Shown: positions 11,366-20,691 of the stretch, one piece after another
Numbering within the stretch: the stretch's first letter is position 1
How the letters are laid out: every line of letters starts with the position of its first letter
NCBI RefSeq assembly: GCF_025643255.1
Contig: NZ_CP087112.1
Location: 868,001 to 932,000, forward strand
From: Halomonas sp. 7T
Lineage (GTDB): Bacteria; Pseudomonadota; Gammaproteobacteria; Pseudomonadales; Halomonadaceae
Length of the DNA stretch: 64,000 nt
Direction: 5' to 3'
Position numbers and translations under genes: made by a program
The notes under the pieces: model-generated
Told to the model about the DNA's origin: nothing
Seen by the model: the letters and a program-made list of their open reading frames with translations, nothing else
Databases searched by the model: none

Positions 11366-11421
11366 CCTGGTTCCTTTTTGCCGAGTGGTGTCGTCTTTGT
11401 TGGTGACGTACGCTTTAGACG

Positions 11422-12345
11422 TTATGGTTGATCATGTTTGATCAATTCTGAAGAGAGTTGCTTCGCTGGTTGCTCGCTAAGCGTGTATTGAAGTCCCAGT
11501 TCTCTGTGCCTTAGCTGCACTTCCCCTATGTTTTTTACGAGCCTTTGTGCAAGTTCTTCCACCATATAAACAGAGCGGTGTTGGCCGCCGGTGCAGCCAA
11601 TGGCGACGGTCATATAGCTTCTCTGACTATTTTGGTAGGCAGGTAGCCACTTCTCTAGCCAGCTATAAATATCGCTACTCATTGCATCGACGATAGGATA
11701 GCTGTTGAGAAATGCCACAATCTTTGCATCTCGGCCGGTATATTGTCGTAATGTCGGGTCCCAATAAGGGTTAGGTAAACAGCGAACATCAAAAACAATA
11801 TCGGCATCTAGGGGGACACCACGCTTATAGCCAAAGGACTCAAACGTAAGGGTGAGGCTATCACTATGCTGATGGGCAACTTGGTCAGTAATGCGGCGGC
11901 GTAAATCGTGCACTGACAAGCGAGAAGTGTCGATCATCAGATCAGCAAGGTCACGGATCTCTAACAGCGTTTCTTCTTCTTTATTGATCGCTTCCTCTAG
12001 CGTCATATCGCTATCACGAGTTAACGGATGGCGGCGCCGAGTGGCGGAGTAGCGTTCTAGTAAAACTCTGGCATCAGTCGTCAGGTAAATGACCTGGAAG
12101 CGAATATCCCGCTGCTTGAGCTCTTCAAGCAAAGATGGCAGTTGCTCAAGGGCAGTGGGCAAGTTACGGGCATCGATACTCACCGCTAAATGTGTACGCC
12201 CACCCTGAGCGCGCAGCTCGTCAACGAGAGAGCCAAGCAGCATGGCGGGTAAGTTGTCGATGGCGTAATAGCCTAGATCTTCTAGCGCTTGTAAGGCGAT
12301 AGATTTACCGGATCCGGAACGGCCGCTAATGATCACCAGTTGCAT
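11422..12345 (-). CDS. rapZ: RNase adapter protein RapZ (YvcJ/YhbJ family)
   Basis: The 307-residue protein begins with a Walker A P-loop GRSGSGKS (residues 8-15) and ends with the RapZ C-terminal domain containing GCTGGQHRSVYMVEEL. In enterics RapZ binds small RNA GlmZ and presents it to RNase E, adjusting GlmS and hence amino-sugar supply for the envelope. Whether GlmZ-like RNAs exist in this organism cannot be seen here. It lies between ptsN and ptsO as in E. coli. Length is somewhat above the E. coli protein (284), mainly through C-terminal residues. Confidence 0.95.
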   Translation of the reverse strand: MQLVIISGRSGSGKSIALQALEDLGYYAIDNLPAMLLGSLVDELRAQGGRTHLAVSIDARNLPTALEQLPSLLEELKQRDIRFQVIYLTTDARVLLERYSATRRRHPLTRDSDMTLEEAINKEEETLLEIRDLADLMIDTSRLSVHDLRRRITDQVAHQHSDSLTLTFESFGYKRGVPLDADIVFDVRCLPNPYWDPTLRQYTGRDAKIVAFLNSYPIVDAMSSDIYSWLEKWLPAYQNSQRSYMTVAIGCTGGQHRSVYMVEELAQRLVKNIGEVQLRHRELGLQYTLSEQPAKQLSSELIKHDQP

Positions 12346-12419
12346 AGATTTTCTCTTGGGCTGCCAAAAATAAGTGGGGCTTCAACAAAAAAGTCAGCAG
12401 CTAGCGTCGAAGTAGATGC

Positions 12420-12890
12420 TTAATGCGCGGTTTTTTCACGAATTTTAGAGGTGATAAGCTCAAGAAGCTCACGCTGGCTTTCGCTTTTGCGCAATTGCTG
12501 GCGCGTATCGGCCTCATTCATGATGGTGGCAACTTGCCCAAGCAACGCTAGGTGAGTGTCGTCGGCCTCTTCTGGTACTAATAAAACGAAGACCAAATCG
12601 ACTGGATCTCCGTCGATAGCATCAAAATCGACCGGTTCAGCAAGTTTTAAAAAGCCAGCGATAGGCGCGGTGCAGTGCGGGCTTCGCGCATGGGGGATGG
12701 CAACACCGTTGCCTATCCCCGTGCTTCCCAGGCGCTCGCGACCGATTAAACGGCTAAAAACTTCCTGGCTATCAAGGCTAGGGGTATTTTGAGCAATAAA
12801 GGTGCTGAAAAATTCCAGCACCCTTTTTTTGCTGCCCCCGGGCACGTCGTAAAGAATGCGCTCCGGGGGAAGTATGGTTTCCAACGTCAT
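12420..12890 (-). CDS. ptsN: PTS IIA-like nitrogen regulatory protein EIIA-Ntr
   Basis: A 156-residue single-domain EIIA of the fructose/mannitol type. The phosphorylation-site motif GVAIPHAR places the active histidine at about residue 67, and the LLVPEEADDTHL stretch is typical. EIIA-Ntr is the end point of the PTS-Ntr chain and regulates potassium uptake, sensor kinases and other partners by protein contact rather than by sugar transport. No EIIB or EIIC domains are attached or nearby. It follows hpf by 4 bases. Confidence 0.96.
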   Translation of the reverse strand: MTLETILPPERILYDVPGGSKKRVLEFFSTFIAQNTPSLDSQEVFSRLIGRERLGSTGIGNGVAIPHARSPHCTAPIAGFLKLAEPVDFDAIDGDPVDLVFVLLVPEEADDTHLALLGQVATIMNEADTRQQLRKSESQRELLELITSKIREKTAH

Positions 12891-12894
12891 TGAA

Positions 12895-13203
12895 TTAACG
12901 CACGCCAGCGCCTTGGGCGCGAGCTTGTGCTTTTTCCTTGTGTTTAACGAGTTGACGGTCGATTTTGTCTGCTAAAGCGTCAATAGCAGCATACATATCA
13001 TTGTCTAGCGCCTCGGCATGCAGGTCAGCCCCTGCTGCATGCAGCGTGCAGGCAGCTTGTTGGCGCTCTTTTTCAACAGATAAGGTCACTTGTACTGTCG
13101 TAATGTTGTCGTAATGTCGCTCAACGCGCGCTAGTTTTTCGTTGACGTAGTCACGCAAGGCGTCAGTCAGTTCTACATGATGACCAGTGATGTTTACTTG
13201 CAT
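12895..13203 (-). CDS. hpf: Ribosome hibernation promoting factor (short HPF)
   Basis: A 102-residue protein of the S30AE family: MQVNITGHHVELTDALRDYV at the start and a basic second half with DIYAAIDALADKIDRQL-like helix. The length identifies the short HPF, which in stationary phase works with RMF to form 100S ribosome dimers, not the long form with a dimerising C-terminal domain. An AAGGAGCACG site lies before the ATG. It lies between rpoN and ptsN, the usual sigma-54 operon arrangement. Confidence 0.95.
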   Translation of the reverse strand: MQVNITGHHVELTDALRDYVNEKLARVERHYDNITTVQVTLSVEKERQQAACTLHAAGADLHAEALDNDMYAAIDALADKIDRQLVKHKEKAQARAQGAGVR

Positions 13204-13290
13204 TGACGTGCTCCTTATCCATGGGACTGTACTTCGATTGTAACCCTTTTTGCGCTATTGCAAAGCCCTATAGCGGTGTTTCCTTGTTCG

Positions 13291-14700
13291 CTAACGTAAA
13301 CGGCGCCGTTCACTGGAGGAGGGAATGCCCATTGACTCTCGATATTTAGCGACTGTGCGCCGCGCAACACTGATACCACCTGTTTCCAAAAGCGCTACCA
13401 AACGGCTGTCGGAGAGCGGCTTGCCGGGCGGCTCCTCTTGAACCAACTTCTTAATCCGTGCGCGGATGGCGGTGCTGGAGTGGCTATCGCCACCTTCCTG
13501 GCCGCTCACCTGGCTGGAGAAGAAATATTTAAGTTCAAATACGCCGCGAGGCGTATGAATATACTTTTGGGTGGTCACCCTGGAAATCGTGGATTCATGC
13601 ATTTCCACGGCCTCGGCGATATCCGCTAGGATTAACGGCTTCATTGCCTCTTCGCCATGCTCTAAAAAGCCAATCTGGCGCGTGATAATTTCACGGCCCA
13701 CCCGCAGCAGCGTGTCATTACGGCTGGAAAGGCTTTTAATCAGCCAGCGGGCTTCCTGCAGGTGCTCTTTAAGAAACTGGTTGTCTTGGCTTTTATCTGC
13801 ACGCTTGATGAGGCTGGCGTAGTCTGGCTGAATGCGCAGCTTTGGCAATGCTTCCGGATTAAGTTCTAAGTGCCACCCTTCGTTGTCATGCCGTACGACT
13901 AAGTCTGGGGTTATGTAGCTATCGTCGCTATCGCCATAGGCACTGCCGGGACGCGGGTCAAGGCTACGAATAAGGCGAATAACGTCATCAAGCTGTTCAT
14001 TGTCTAGACTCAACCGCCGCTTAAGCAGTCGTAGATCGTCTTTGCCTAACGCTTCAAGAAACTGGCGCACCAACCGTTTAGCGGGCACTAGAAACGGGGT
14101 TTCCTCTGGGAGTGTGGCGAGTTGAAGCATGAGGCACTCGCGTAAATCCCGTGCAAAAACTCCCGTGGGTTCGAATTGCTGCAAGCGCAACAGGGTATTT
14201 TCGACTTCACGCTGGCTTAGGCTATCGAGGCCCTGCGCTTTCAAGCCCTCACGGATATCGTTAAGCGGCTGGGTGAGGTAGCCGTTGGCATCTAGAGCGT
14301 CGATTAAGCTTTCGGCAATGGCGTGCTCTCGAGGCGAGAAGTCGGTCATAGCCAACTGCCAAAGGAGGTGGCCATGAAGGCTTTGGCCCGCTGCTTGACG
14401 CTCAAAGTCAGGCCCTTCGCTGGCACCGCCTACGCTGCCCATATCTTGGTAGGTATCTGACCAGTCACTATCAACAGACAGTTCGTTGGGGATGCTTTCG
14501 GCCCATTCTGTTTCTGGTGTTTCGGTGACTGCCTGCTCGCCAAATTCATCCTCTTGTTCCAACATGGGATTAGCATCGAGCGCTTGCTGAATTTCTTGCC
14601 GCAGATCGAGTGTGGAGAGCTGAAGCAGCGCAATTGCCTGCTGCAGCTGAGGTGTCATGGTGAGCTGTGTGCCGATACGCAGTTGAAGAGAAGCTTTCAT
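13291..14700 (-). CDS. rpoN: RNA polymerase sigma-54 factor
   Basis: A 469-residue sigma-54 from the chosen ATG (MKASLQLRIGTQLTMTPQLQ); an ATG two codons upstream at 14706 is the alternative, and neither has a strong ribosome binding site. Region I is glutamine and leucine rich (residues 1-50), region II is acidic (about 55-100), followed by the core-binding domain, the HTH and, near the C-terminus, the RpoN box ARRTVAKYRE that reads the -24 promoter element. Sigma-54 needs AAA+ activators; none are encoded in the window. It heads the rpoN-hpf-ptsN-rapZ-ptsO block. Confidence 0.97.
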   Translation of the reverse strand: MKASLQLRIGTQLTMTPQLQQAIALLQLSTLDLRQEIQQALDANPMLEQEDEFGEQAVTETPETEWAESIPNELSVDSDWSDTYQDMGSVGGASEGPDFERQAAGQSLHGHLLWQLAMTDFSPREHAIAESLIDALDANGYLTQPLNDIREGLKAQGLDSLSQREVENTLLRLQQFEPTGVFARDLRECLMLQLATLPEETPFLVPAKRLVRQFLEALGKDDLRLLKRRLSLDNEQLDDVIRLIRSLDPRPGSAYGDSDDSYITPDLVVRHDNEGWHLELNPEALPKLRIQPDYASLIKRADKSQDNQFLKEHLQEARWLIKSLSSRNDTLLRVGREIITRQIGFLEHGEEAMKPLILADIAEAVEMHESTISRVTTQKYIHTPRGVFELKYFFSSQVSGQEGGDSHSSTAIRARIKKLVQEEPPGKPLSDSRLVALLETGGISVARRTVAKYRESMGIPSSSERRRLR

Positions 14701-14811
14701 GACCATCTGAGAACCACTCGTTAATCAGAAAGCTCCACCCTAGTGCGAGTTATCCTCTGGCGCAAGTGCAATAAGCATGCCATGAAAAGTAATTAGTCGG
14801 TAGACGCTTGT

Positions 14812-15579
14812 TTATAGGCGGAAATCAGCCCCAAGGTAAACATCGCGTACCTTCTGATTGTCGAGAATGGATTGCGGGTCGCCGCTGGCAATGATTTGGC
14901 CATCGCCGACGATATAGGCAATATCGCAGATATCAAGCGTATCCCGAACGTTATGGTCGGTGATGAGTACACCGATATGGCGCTGTTTGAGCGCACGTAT
15001 AATCGTTTTGATATCACCAACGGAAATAGGGTCTACCCCTGCGAACGGCTCATCTAGCAGAATAAATGCAGGCTCTGTGGCCAGTGATCGGGCAATTTCA
15101 ACGCGCCGACGTTCGCCACCGGATAGGCTCATGCCTAAATTGTCGCGGATATGAGTAATATGAAAATCCTCAAGCAACGACTCTAGGCGCTGTTCTCGCG
15201 TATCGCGATCGAGCTCCTTTCGAGTTTCAAGGATCGCCATGATGTTATCGGCAACGGAAAGCTTACGAAAAATAGAGGCTTCCTGGGGTAAATAGCCAAT
15301 GCCTGCAATGGCCCTTTCATGCATGGGCGCACGAGTGAGGTCTAAATCATCGATACCCACGTTGCCAGCATCGGACTTTACCAGACCGACGATCATGTAA
15401 AACGACGTGGTTTTACCCGCACCGTTTGGGCCTAGCAGTCCTACAACGCTGCCTTGGGTAATTTCTAAGTTAATATCCTTAACTACGCGGCGGCGCTTGT
15501 AGCTTTTCGCCAAATGATGCGCGTAGAGCGTTTTTACCGGAGCAGCGTCGCTGGTTGCCATGGAGCTGGGGGTTGTCAC
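14812..15579 (-). CDS. lptB: LPS export ABC transporter ATP-binding protein LptB
   Basis: A 255-residue ABC ATPase with Walker [11 protein letters not shown]-loop, signature LSGGERRR, Walker B FILLDEPF and the H-loop in [10 protein letters not shown]. The [11 protein letters not shown] segment is typical of LptB. LptB2 with LptF and LptG (not in this window) extracts LPS from the inner membrane and pushes it along the LptC-LptA-LptD bridge. It follows lptA by 11 bases on the same strand, the classic lptA-lptB pair, with kdsC and kdsD further upstream in the operon. Confidence 0.97.
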   Translation of the reverse strand: MTTPSSMATSDAAPVKTLYAHHLAKSYKRRRVVKDINLEITQGSVVGLLGPNGAGKTTSFYMIVGLVKSDAGNVGIDDLDLTRAPMHERAIAGIGYLPQEASIFRKLSVADNIMAILETRKELDRDTREQRLESLLEDFHITHIRDNLGMSLSGGERRRVEIARSLATEPAFILLDEPFAGVDPISVGDIKTIIRALKQRHIGVLITDHNVRDTLDICDIAYIVGDGQIIASGDPQSILDNQKVRDVYLGADFRL

Positions 15580-15590
15580 AAATGAACTCC

Positions 15591-16082
15591 CTATTGCGAG
15601 GGCTGTAGGGTCATGCGTATGCGCTGAGACTCGCTTCCATCAACATCAGAGCGCGCCTGAACGACTTCTCGGTCGATGAAGTACTCTAGGCGTCCCCCTT
15701 GGAAACGGTCGCCTCGCTGAGTGAGCTCTGCTTGATCGATGAGCTCAACCCGGCGTTCAGCGACATGATAGATAATGCGGCGTGCCCAGCCTTCCATGGG
15801 TGTCTCTTCATCTTCAAGCTGATTACGCAGGTAAGCGCGCTCGCCTGTCGCGGTAGCTCGAGCGAGCTCGCCAGCATCATTACGCTGAATCTCGACGCGT
15901 TCTCCGCGAAGCTGCATTTCGCCCTGGCGGATGTTGACATTGCCGCTATAGACCGCCGTACCTGCGCGCTGGTCAAGATCTAAACGGTCAGCTTCAACTT
16001 CAACAGGGGCTTGTGTTGTTTGGGCAGCCGCCGAGAGCGGCACCGCTAAGGCTAAAAGCGCGATGCGGATTAAAGCGTTCAT
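15591..16082 (-). CDS. lptA: LPS transport periplasmic protein LptA
   Basis: A 163-residue protein with a cleavable signal peptide (hydrophobic residues 5-18, likely cut after AAAQ/TTQA near residue 21), then the OstA/LptA beta-jellyroll with [20 protein letters not shown] and an [12 protein letters not shown] core. LptA molecules assemble into the periplasmic bridge carrying LPS from LptC to LptD. It lies 8 bases after lptC and 11 bases before lptB. The ending, with the [11 protein letters not shown] block, agrees with the family. Confidence 0.95.
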   Translation of the reverse strand: MNALIRIALLALAVPLSAAAQTTQAPVEVEADRLDLDQRAGTAVYSGNVNIRQGEMQLRGERVEIQRNDAGELARATATGERAYLRNQLEDEETPMEGWARRIIYHVAERRVELIDQAELTQRGDRFQGGRLEYFIDREVVQARSDVDGSESQRIRMTLQPSQ

Positions 16083-16090
16083 AGCGACTC

Positions 16091-16663
16091 CTAAGGCGCT
16101 TGAGTGGCGGGCGGATGGGTGCCCCGCACATTATCAGTTAATCGAACCTGGCTCGTGTCAAGCCACATATCCATACGTAAGGCACTGATTTGCTGCGGTG
16201 GCTGCTGAAGCAGTACCGGTGCCTCGCTCCATGCATGGCGAGTCATGCCGTTATAGTGTAATGACTCTGTATCCAGCTGCCAGCCTTCATCGGGTGCCAG
16301 CAGCCTTGCCGAACCCGTTAACGTGAGTGCGTGTGTGTCCGTATTGAGCGTGCCAGCGTTGGCGGTGGCTAGCCATTCCCTCTGTTCACTATCAAATATT
16401 GTCGCTCTGGGCGAGGTGGCTTGCGTTATGGCTTGCTGGGGCGTGTGAACTAGATAGGGCGTTATCAGCGATTGTTGAATCGCCCCGGTTTCGCCAAATA
16501 GGGTGATTTCAGCGTTTTCTAGCACATGCCCCGGCTCTTCGGCTTGAGCCTCAGGGTCTGGTGTGATGTCTTGTGGGCCGCGGGGGTCTATCCACACCAG
16601 CAGGGTACCCAGAGCTACCACCATCCCGGTCAGCCAGACGCGCTTTTTAACCCGTAGCGCCAT
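16091..16663 (-). CDS. lptC: LPS export inner-membrane protein LptC
   Basis: A 190-residue bitopic protein with one membrane span (about residues 10-25) and a periplasmic LptC domain. The Pro-Asp rich linker and the DTHALTLTGSARLLAPDEG-type repeats of the jellyroll fit the family. LptC receives LPS from LptB2FG and hands it to LptA. The ATG overlaps the kdsC stop by one base, so kdsC-lptC-lptA-lptB form one tightly packed operon. LptC sequences diverge rapidly, so much of the certainty comes from context. Confidence 0.92.
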   Translation of the reverse strand: MALRVKKRVWLTGMVVALGTLLVWIDPRGPQDITPDPEAQAEEPGHVLENAEITLFGETGAIQQSLITPYLVHTPQQAITQATSPRATIFDSEQREWLATANAGTLNTDTHALTLTGSARLLAPDEGWQLDTESLHYNGMTRHAWSEAPVLLQQPPQQISALRMDMWLDTSQVRLTDNVRGTHPPATQAP

Positions 16664-17205
16664 TACGAATGCCTGTGCAAATAGGTGTCCATCACGGCAT
16701 CCCAGTGGCCTTGGGACATCAGCAGCGTATCGCAGATCTCACGCACTGCGCCGTGTCCACCTAAGCGGTCGGTAATCCAATCCGCGTGGGTGTGCATGTA
16801 GTCAGGCGCATTGGGAACGGTAATGCCCACCCCAGAGCGCTTAATAGGTGCTAAATCTGGCAGATCGTCGCCGCAGTAGGCAACTTGCTCTAACGTGATA
16901 TCCAGGCGCTGGCAGAGTGCTTTCAGCGTGACAAGTTTGTCTTCGCACCCTTGGTAGACATGCGTGATACCTAGCGACGCCGCGCGCTGGCTGACCATGG
17001 AAGAGTCTCGGCCGGTAATCAGCGCTACATGAATGCCTACGCGTTTTAATAGCTTTAGGCCGTGGCCGTCCTGGGTGTGAAACGCTTTAATTTCAATGCC
17101 GTCCGCTTGGAAGTAAAGGCGTCCATCCGTCAATATGCCATCGACATCTAGGGCCAGTAGACGAACACGACGAATGCGGTCAAGTAGAGCATCAGGTAGG
17201 GCCAT
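16663..17205 (-). CDS. kdsC: 3-deoxy-D-manno-octulosonate 8-phosphate phosphatase KdsC
   Basis: A 180-residue HAD-superfamily phosphatase. The nucleophile motif LALDVDGILTDG holds D20 and D22, followed by an AFHTQDGHGLKLL block, TGRDS (motif II) and GDDLPDL (motif IV). No cap domain is present, as usual for this tetrameric C0 subfamily. It removes phosphate from Kdo-8-phosphate to give Kdo for the LPS inner core. It is 28 bases downstream of kdsD and overlaps lptC by one base. Confidence 0.96.
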   Translation of the reverse strand: MALPDALLDRIRRVRLLALDVDGILTDGRLYFQADGIEIKAFHTQDGHGLKLLKRVGIHVALITGRDSSMVSQRAASLGITHVYQGCEDKLVTLKALCQRLDITLEQVAYCGDDLPDLAPIKRSGVGITVPNAPDYMHTHADWITDRLGGHGAVREICDTLLMSQGHWDAVMDTYLHRHS

Positions 17206-17233
17206 AGAGCCTCCTTCAAGTGTTGAATGGCGA

Positions 17234-18220
17234 TTAAATTACGCCGCTGGATAAAAGGTCATGCATATGTAGGGCGCCAATCGGCCGCTGCTGATCATCG
17301 ACCACGGCGAGTGCGGTGATGCGGCTTTCCTCCATAATTCGGACTGCTTCTGCCGCCAGTATGTCTGGCCCAATGCGCTTGCCGGGCCGTGTCATGACCT
17401 CATCGACACAGATCTTTCGCAGGTCATGAAACTGATCGAGCGTGCGGCGTAGGTCGCCGTCTGTAAATACGCCGACTAAACGCCCTTCGCTATCGACAAC
17501 GCAGGTGAAGCCTAAGCCTTGCCGAGTGATTTCCAGCAGGGCATCTCGTAACGGACTGCCCAGCGCCACTTGAGGCAGGCGAGCGCCATCATGCATAACG
17601 TCTCTTACGCGCAGTAGCAAGCGTTTGCCTAAGCTACCGCCCGGATGAGAGAGCGCGAAGTCTTCAGCGGTGAAACCGCGAGCTTCTAAAAGCGCGACGG
17701 CCAGCGCATCCCCGAGGGCGAGTGCTGCAGTGGTTGAGCTGGTAGGCGCCAGGTCAAGCGGGCAGGCTTCCCGTTCAACGCCACTGTCGAGGTGAGCATC
17801 GGCATGTTTGGCAAGCGTCGAACCGGGGCGGCCGGTCATACTCACCAGGGGAATGCCGAGCCTTTTAAGCAGTGGAAGAAGCGCAGTGACTTCAGCCGTT
17901 TCGCCAGAGTTGGAGAGGGCTAGTACCACATCGGTACGAGTGATCATACCAAGGTCGCCATGGCTAGCTTCGCCAGGGTGAACAAAAAAAGCAGGCGTGC
18001 CAGTGCTAGCAAGGGTGGCCGCTAGCTTGCCAGCAATATGACCAGATTTTCCCATACCGGTGACCACGACTCGGCCTTGGCAGGCAAGTATTAATTGACA
18101 GGCATGGTCGAAGCCCTCGTCAAGCTTTGCCTGAAGGCCCCCAATGGCGGCTTGCTCAATTTGCAGGGTGCGCAGTGCACTTTCACGCAGCTGGCTGGGG
18201 GTCGAGGGGGGCTTGCGCAT
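17234..18220 (-). CDS. kdsD: D-arabinose 5-phosphate isomerase KdsD
   Basis: The protein has an N-terminal SIS sugar-isomerase domain (GMGKSGHIAGKLAATLASTG, HPGEASHGDLGMI) and two C-terminal CBS domains. From the ATG at 18220 it has 328 residues, exactly the E. coli KdsD length. The reading frame stays open to 18358, but the extra 46 residues look unlike the family and cover a regulatory-looking inverted repeat, so I reject the longer form. KdsD converts ribulose 5-phosphate to arabinose 5-phosphate, the first step to Kdo. It heads the kdsD-kdsC-lptC-lptA-lptB operon, divergent from mlaF. Confidence 0.95.
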   Translation of the reverse strand: MRKPPSTPSQLRESALRTLQIEQAAIGGLQAKLDEGFDHACQLILACQGRVVVTGMGKSGHIAGKLAATLASTGTPAFFVHPGEASHGDLGMITRTDVVLALSNSGETAEVTALLPLLKRLGIPLVSMTGRPGSTLAKHADAHLDSGVEREACPLDLAPTSSTTAALALGDALAVALLEARGFTAEDFALSHPGGSLGKRLLLRVRDVMHDGARLPQVALGSPLRDALLEITRQGLGFTCVVDSEGRLVGVFTDGDLRRTLDQFHDLRKICVDEVMTRPGKRIGPDILAAEAVRIMEESRITALAVVDDQQRPIGALHMHDLLSSGVI

Positions 18221-18524
18221 GGTGCTGATCGTCTCTTTAACGTTTAGACATGAGTAAGCAAGAATAACATCTCGTTGCGCTTTAGAGGTAAAGCGCTTCA
18301 TCGCTAAGTTGCTTAAAATAGTGAGATAGCCAAGTGCACAACATTGGGTTGCCGACAACCTGTGCGGCGGTTACTGCACGCTGTCACTAAAGATAGTGTT
18401 AGGATACGATGTTCGATAACATTTAGAAAACACTGTTTCTTTAACATTAAGTTTTCACTATGCAGTGCGCGGTGCTCTTATACTAATCCGCTATGATGCG
18501 GCGGCTTTGAAGGTTAATCAGCCT
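18221..18524. promoter_or_regulatory. Divergent control region between kdsD and mlaF
   Basis: These 304 bases separate the LPS export operon (minus) from the Mla operon (plus) and must hold promoters for both. They contain a perfect inverted repeat at 18277-18296, described separately, a smaller one, CACTA-AAGA-TAGTG, at 18385-18398, and an A+T-rich stretch at about 18405-18460. I could not identify a convincing -35/-10 pair on either strand. Confidence 0.5.
18277..18296. repeat. Perfect inverted repeat upstream of kdsD
   Basis: Two 8-base arms, GCGCTTTA and TAAAGCGC, flank a GAGG loop. The repeat lies 57 bases before the kdsD start. It could be a DNA operator or, if inside the transcript, a leader hairpin. 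It is not followed by a T-run, so it is not a standard terminator. Confidence 0.5.
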
Positions 18525-19346
18525 ATGACAGATGTTCCCTTCATAGAAATTGAAGATTTGTACTTCTCCCGAGGAGAGCACGATATTTTCCGGGGGGTCA
18601 ATATGACGATTCTGCGGGGAAAGGTGACGGCCATTATGGGGCCCAGCGGCACGGGTAAAACGACGCTGCTTAAGCTGATTGGCGGCCAGCTGACCCCTGA
18701 CCGTGGGCGAGTGTTGATTGATGGTCAAGACGTTCATCGTCTGTCGCGGAAAGCCCTGTTTGCGCTGCGTAAGCGTATGGGGATGCTGTTTCAGAGTGGC
18801 GCGCTCTTTTCTGACCTTGATGTGTTTGAAAATGTGGCATTTCCCCTGCGGGTTCATACTGACTTACCCGATGCGATGATTCGTGACTTGGTGCTGCTCA
18901 AGCTGCAGGCCGTGGGGCTTCGCGGGGCGCGTCAGCTTTCGCCTGCAGAGCTTTCGGGGGGGATGGCGCGGCGTGTGGCTCTAGCCCGCGCGGTGGCGCT
19001 CGACCCTGAGTTGATCCTCTATGATGAGCCGTTTGTAGGGCAAGATCCGATCTCCATGGGCGTATTGGTGCAGCTGATCAAACGACTGAATCAGGCATTG
19101 TCGCTCACATCAGTGGTGGTCTCTCACGATATAAAAGAGACGCTAAGTATTGCTGATTATCTCTATTTGATTGCCGATGGGCAGGTGGTGGCACATGGTA
19201 CGCCACAGACACTGGATACCAACCAGGATCCGCGCGTTAGCCAGTTTATCCATGGCGAGCCAGATGGGCCTGTGCCATTCCATTATCCCGCTGAGAGTTT
19301 CTATCGCGATATTCTCGGACAAGCTTCGGTTACAAGGGCAGGGTAA
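18525..19346 (+). CDS. mlaF: Phospholipid ABC transporter ATP-binding protein MlaF
   Basis: A 273-residue ABC ATPase from the ATG at 18525. An in-frame GTG at 18465 would add 20 residues without family support, and the ATG has an AAGG site upstream. Motifs are Walker A GPSGTGKTT, signature LSGGMARR, Walker B LILYDEPF and H-loop VVSHDIKET. MlaF powers the MlaFEDB complex, which moves phospholipids between the inner membrane and periplasmic MlaC to keep the outer membrane asymmetric. The mlaE start follows its stop codon directly. Confidence 0.96.
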   Translation: MTDVPFIEIEDLYFSRGEHDIFRGVNMTILRGKVTAIMGPSGTGKTTLLKLIGGQLTPDRGRVLIDGQDVHRLSRKALFALRKRMGMLFQSGALFSDLDVFENVAFPLRVHTDLPDAMIRDLVLLKLQAVGLRGARQLSPAELSGGMARRVALARAVALDPELILYDEPFVGQDPISMGVLVQLIKRLNQALSLTSVVVSHDIKETLSIADYLYLIADGQVVAHGTPQTLDTNQDPRVSQFIHGEPDGPVPFHYPAESFYRDILGQASVTRAG

Positions 19347-20147
19347 ATGCAGTCAAAACTCAAGCAAAGCACCGCTTATATTACTCGCTTAGGTCGCAAA
19401 GGGTGTGATGCGATGGAGGCGCTGGGTCGTGCGGGCATTTTTCTAGCGCAGTCTGCTGTGGGCATTCCGTCTCGTGAGGGGTGGAGCCTTTGGTTAAAAC
19501 AAGTGCACTTTGTCGGTGTGCTATCGCTGGCCATTGTGCTGGTGTCGGGCCTGTTTATCGGTATGGTTCTGGCGCTGCAGGGCTATACCATTTTGGTTGA
19601 TTTTGGCGCTGAGCAGGCACTGGGCCAGATGGTCGCGCTCTCGTTATTACGCGAATTGGCGCCTGTGGTGGCGGCACTGCTGTTTGCCGGGCGTGCAGGG
19701 TCGGCATTGACCGCTGAAATAGGCCTCATGAAGGCGACTGAGCAGCTGACCAGTATGGAAATGATCGGCGTCGACCCGTTGCGCCGGGTAGTGGCTCCGC
19801 GGCTCTGGGCTGGCTTTGTGGCGCTGCCTATTCTCACCGTGGGTTTCAGCGTAGTGGGAATATGGGGGGGCTATTTAGTCGGGGTGGAGTGGCTGGGCGT
19901 TTTTGAGGGCTCGTACTGGGGCAATATGCAGGCCAGCGTGTCATTTATTAACGACATTGGTAACGGCATGATTAAAAGTGTCGTTTTTGCGGTGGTGGTG
20001 ACCTGGATTGCGGTTTTTCAGGGGTACGATCTCATACCGACTTCTGAAGGGATTTCCCGTGCTACCACGCGCACCGTTGTGTATTCATCGCTAGCCGTCT
20101 TGGGGCTTGATTTTGTATTAACCGCCGTCATGTTCGGCGGCCTTTAA
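19347..20147 (+). CDS. mlaE: Phospholipid transport permease MlaE
   Basis: A 266-residue MlaE/YrbE-family permease with about five to six hydrophobic segments and the conserved core [20 protein letters not shown] followed by [13 protein letters not shown] and MEMIGVDP. Two copies form the membrane channel of the Mla complex. It begins at the base after the mlaF stop, so both are translated from one message. The [10 protein letters not shown] segment and [20 protein letters not shown] ending are characteristic. Confidence 0.96.
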   Translation: MQSKLKQSTAYITRLGRKGCDAMEALGRAGIFLAQSAVGIPSREGWSLWLKQVHFVGVLSLAIVLVSGLFIGMVLALQGYTILVDFGAEQALGQMVALSLLRELAPVVAALLFAGRAGSALTAEIGLMKATEQLTSMEMIGVDPLRRVVAPRLWAGFVALPILTVGFSVVGIWGGYLVGVEWLGVFEGSYWGNMQASVSFINDIGNGMIKSVVFAVVVTWIAVFQGYDLIPTSEGISRATTRTVVYSSLAVLGLDFVLTAVMFGGL

Positions 20148-20163
20148 TGGGTGGAGCAGTGTC

Positions 20164-20628
20164 ATGAAGCGCACTAAAACCATGGAATTTGGCGTTGGCC
20201 TCTTTATGCTAGCGGGTATTTTGGGGCTCGTGTTTCTGGGCTTGCGAGTCAGCGGCCTTACGCTATCAGCCCCTTCCGAGACGTTTCAGCTTGATGCCAA
20301 CTTCTCCAATATAGGTGGCTTGAGGCCGCGTGCCCGCGTCACCATGGCGGGCGTAACCGTTGGCAGAGTTGAAGCGATCGAGCTAGATACCGAGTGGTAC
20401 GATGCTCGCGTTGTATTGAGCCTGAATAGCGAATTGGAGGGGCAGCTGTCTCGGGATACAACCGCCGCGATTCTAACCGCAGGCCTGTTGGGAGAGCAGT
20501 ATATTGGGCTCAGTGTTGGGGGGGATCCCGATGTGTTGCAAGACGGCGACACCATCCGCGATACCCAGTCCGCTTTGGTCTTGGAAGAACTAATTCAGCA
20601 ATTTGTATCCAATATGGTCAGTAACTAA
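20164..20628 (+). CDS. mlaD: Phospholipid-binding MCE protein MlaD
   Basis: A 154-residue protein with one N-terminal membrane anchor (about residues 8-28) and a single MCE domain, including the ANFSNIGGLRPRARVTMAGV motif and GLLGEQYIGLSVGG. MlaD forms a hexameric ring on top of MlaE with a lipid-conducting pore. It is slightly shorter than E. coli MlaD (183), which has a longer tail. It lies 16 bases downstream of mlaE with a GGTGGAG ribosome binding site. Confidence 0.95.
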   Translation: MKRTKTMEFGVGLFMLAGILGLVFLGLRVSGLTLSAPSETFQLDANFSNIGGLRPRARVTMAGVTVGRVEAIELDTEWYDARVVLSLNSELEGQLSRDTTAAILTAGLLGEQYIGLSVGGDPDVLQDGDTIRDTQSALVLEELIQQFVSNMVSN

Positions 20629-20691
20629 CGGTTCGAGACGTCCCGTTAAACCGTCTGAACATGCGACGCTTAGAATGACGAGGTGTATATA

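Noticed and set aside
18221..18358. 46-residue N-terminal extension of KdsD
   Set aside because: From ATG 18220 the protein has the standard length; the extension includes a palindrome and has no family similarity.
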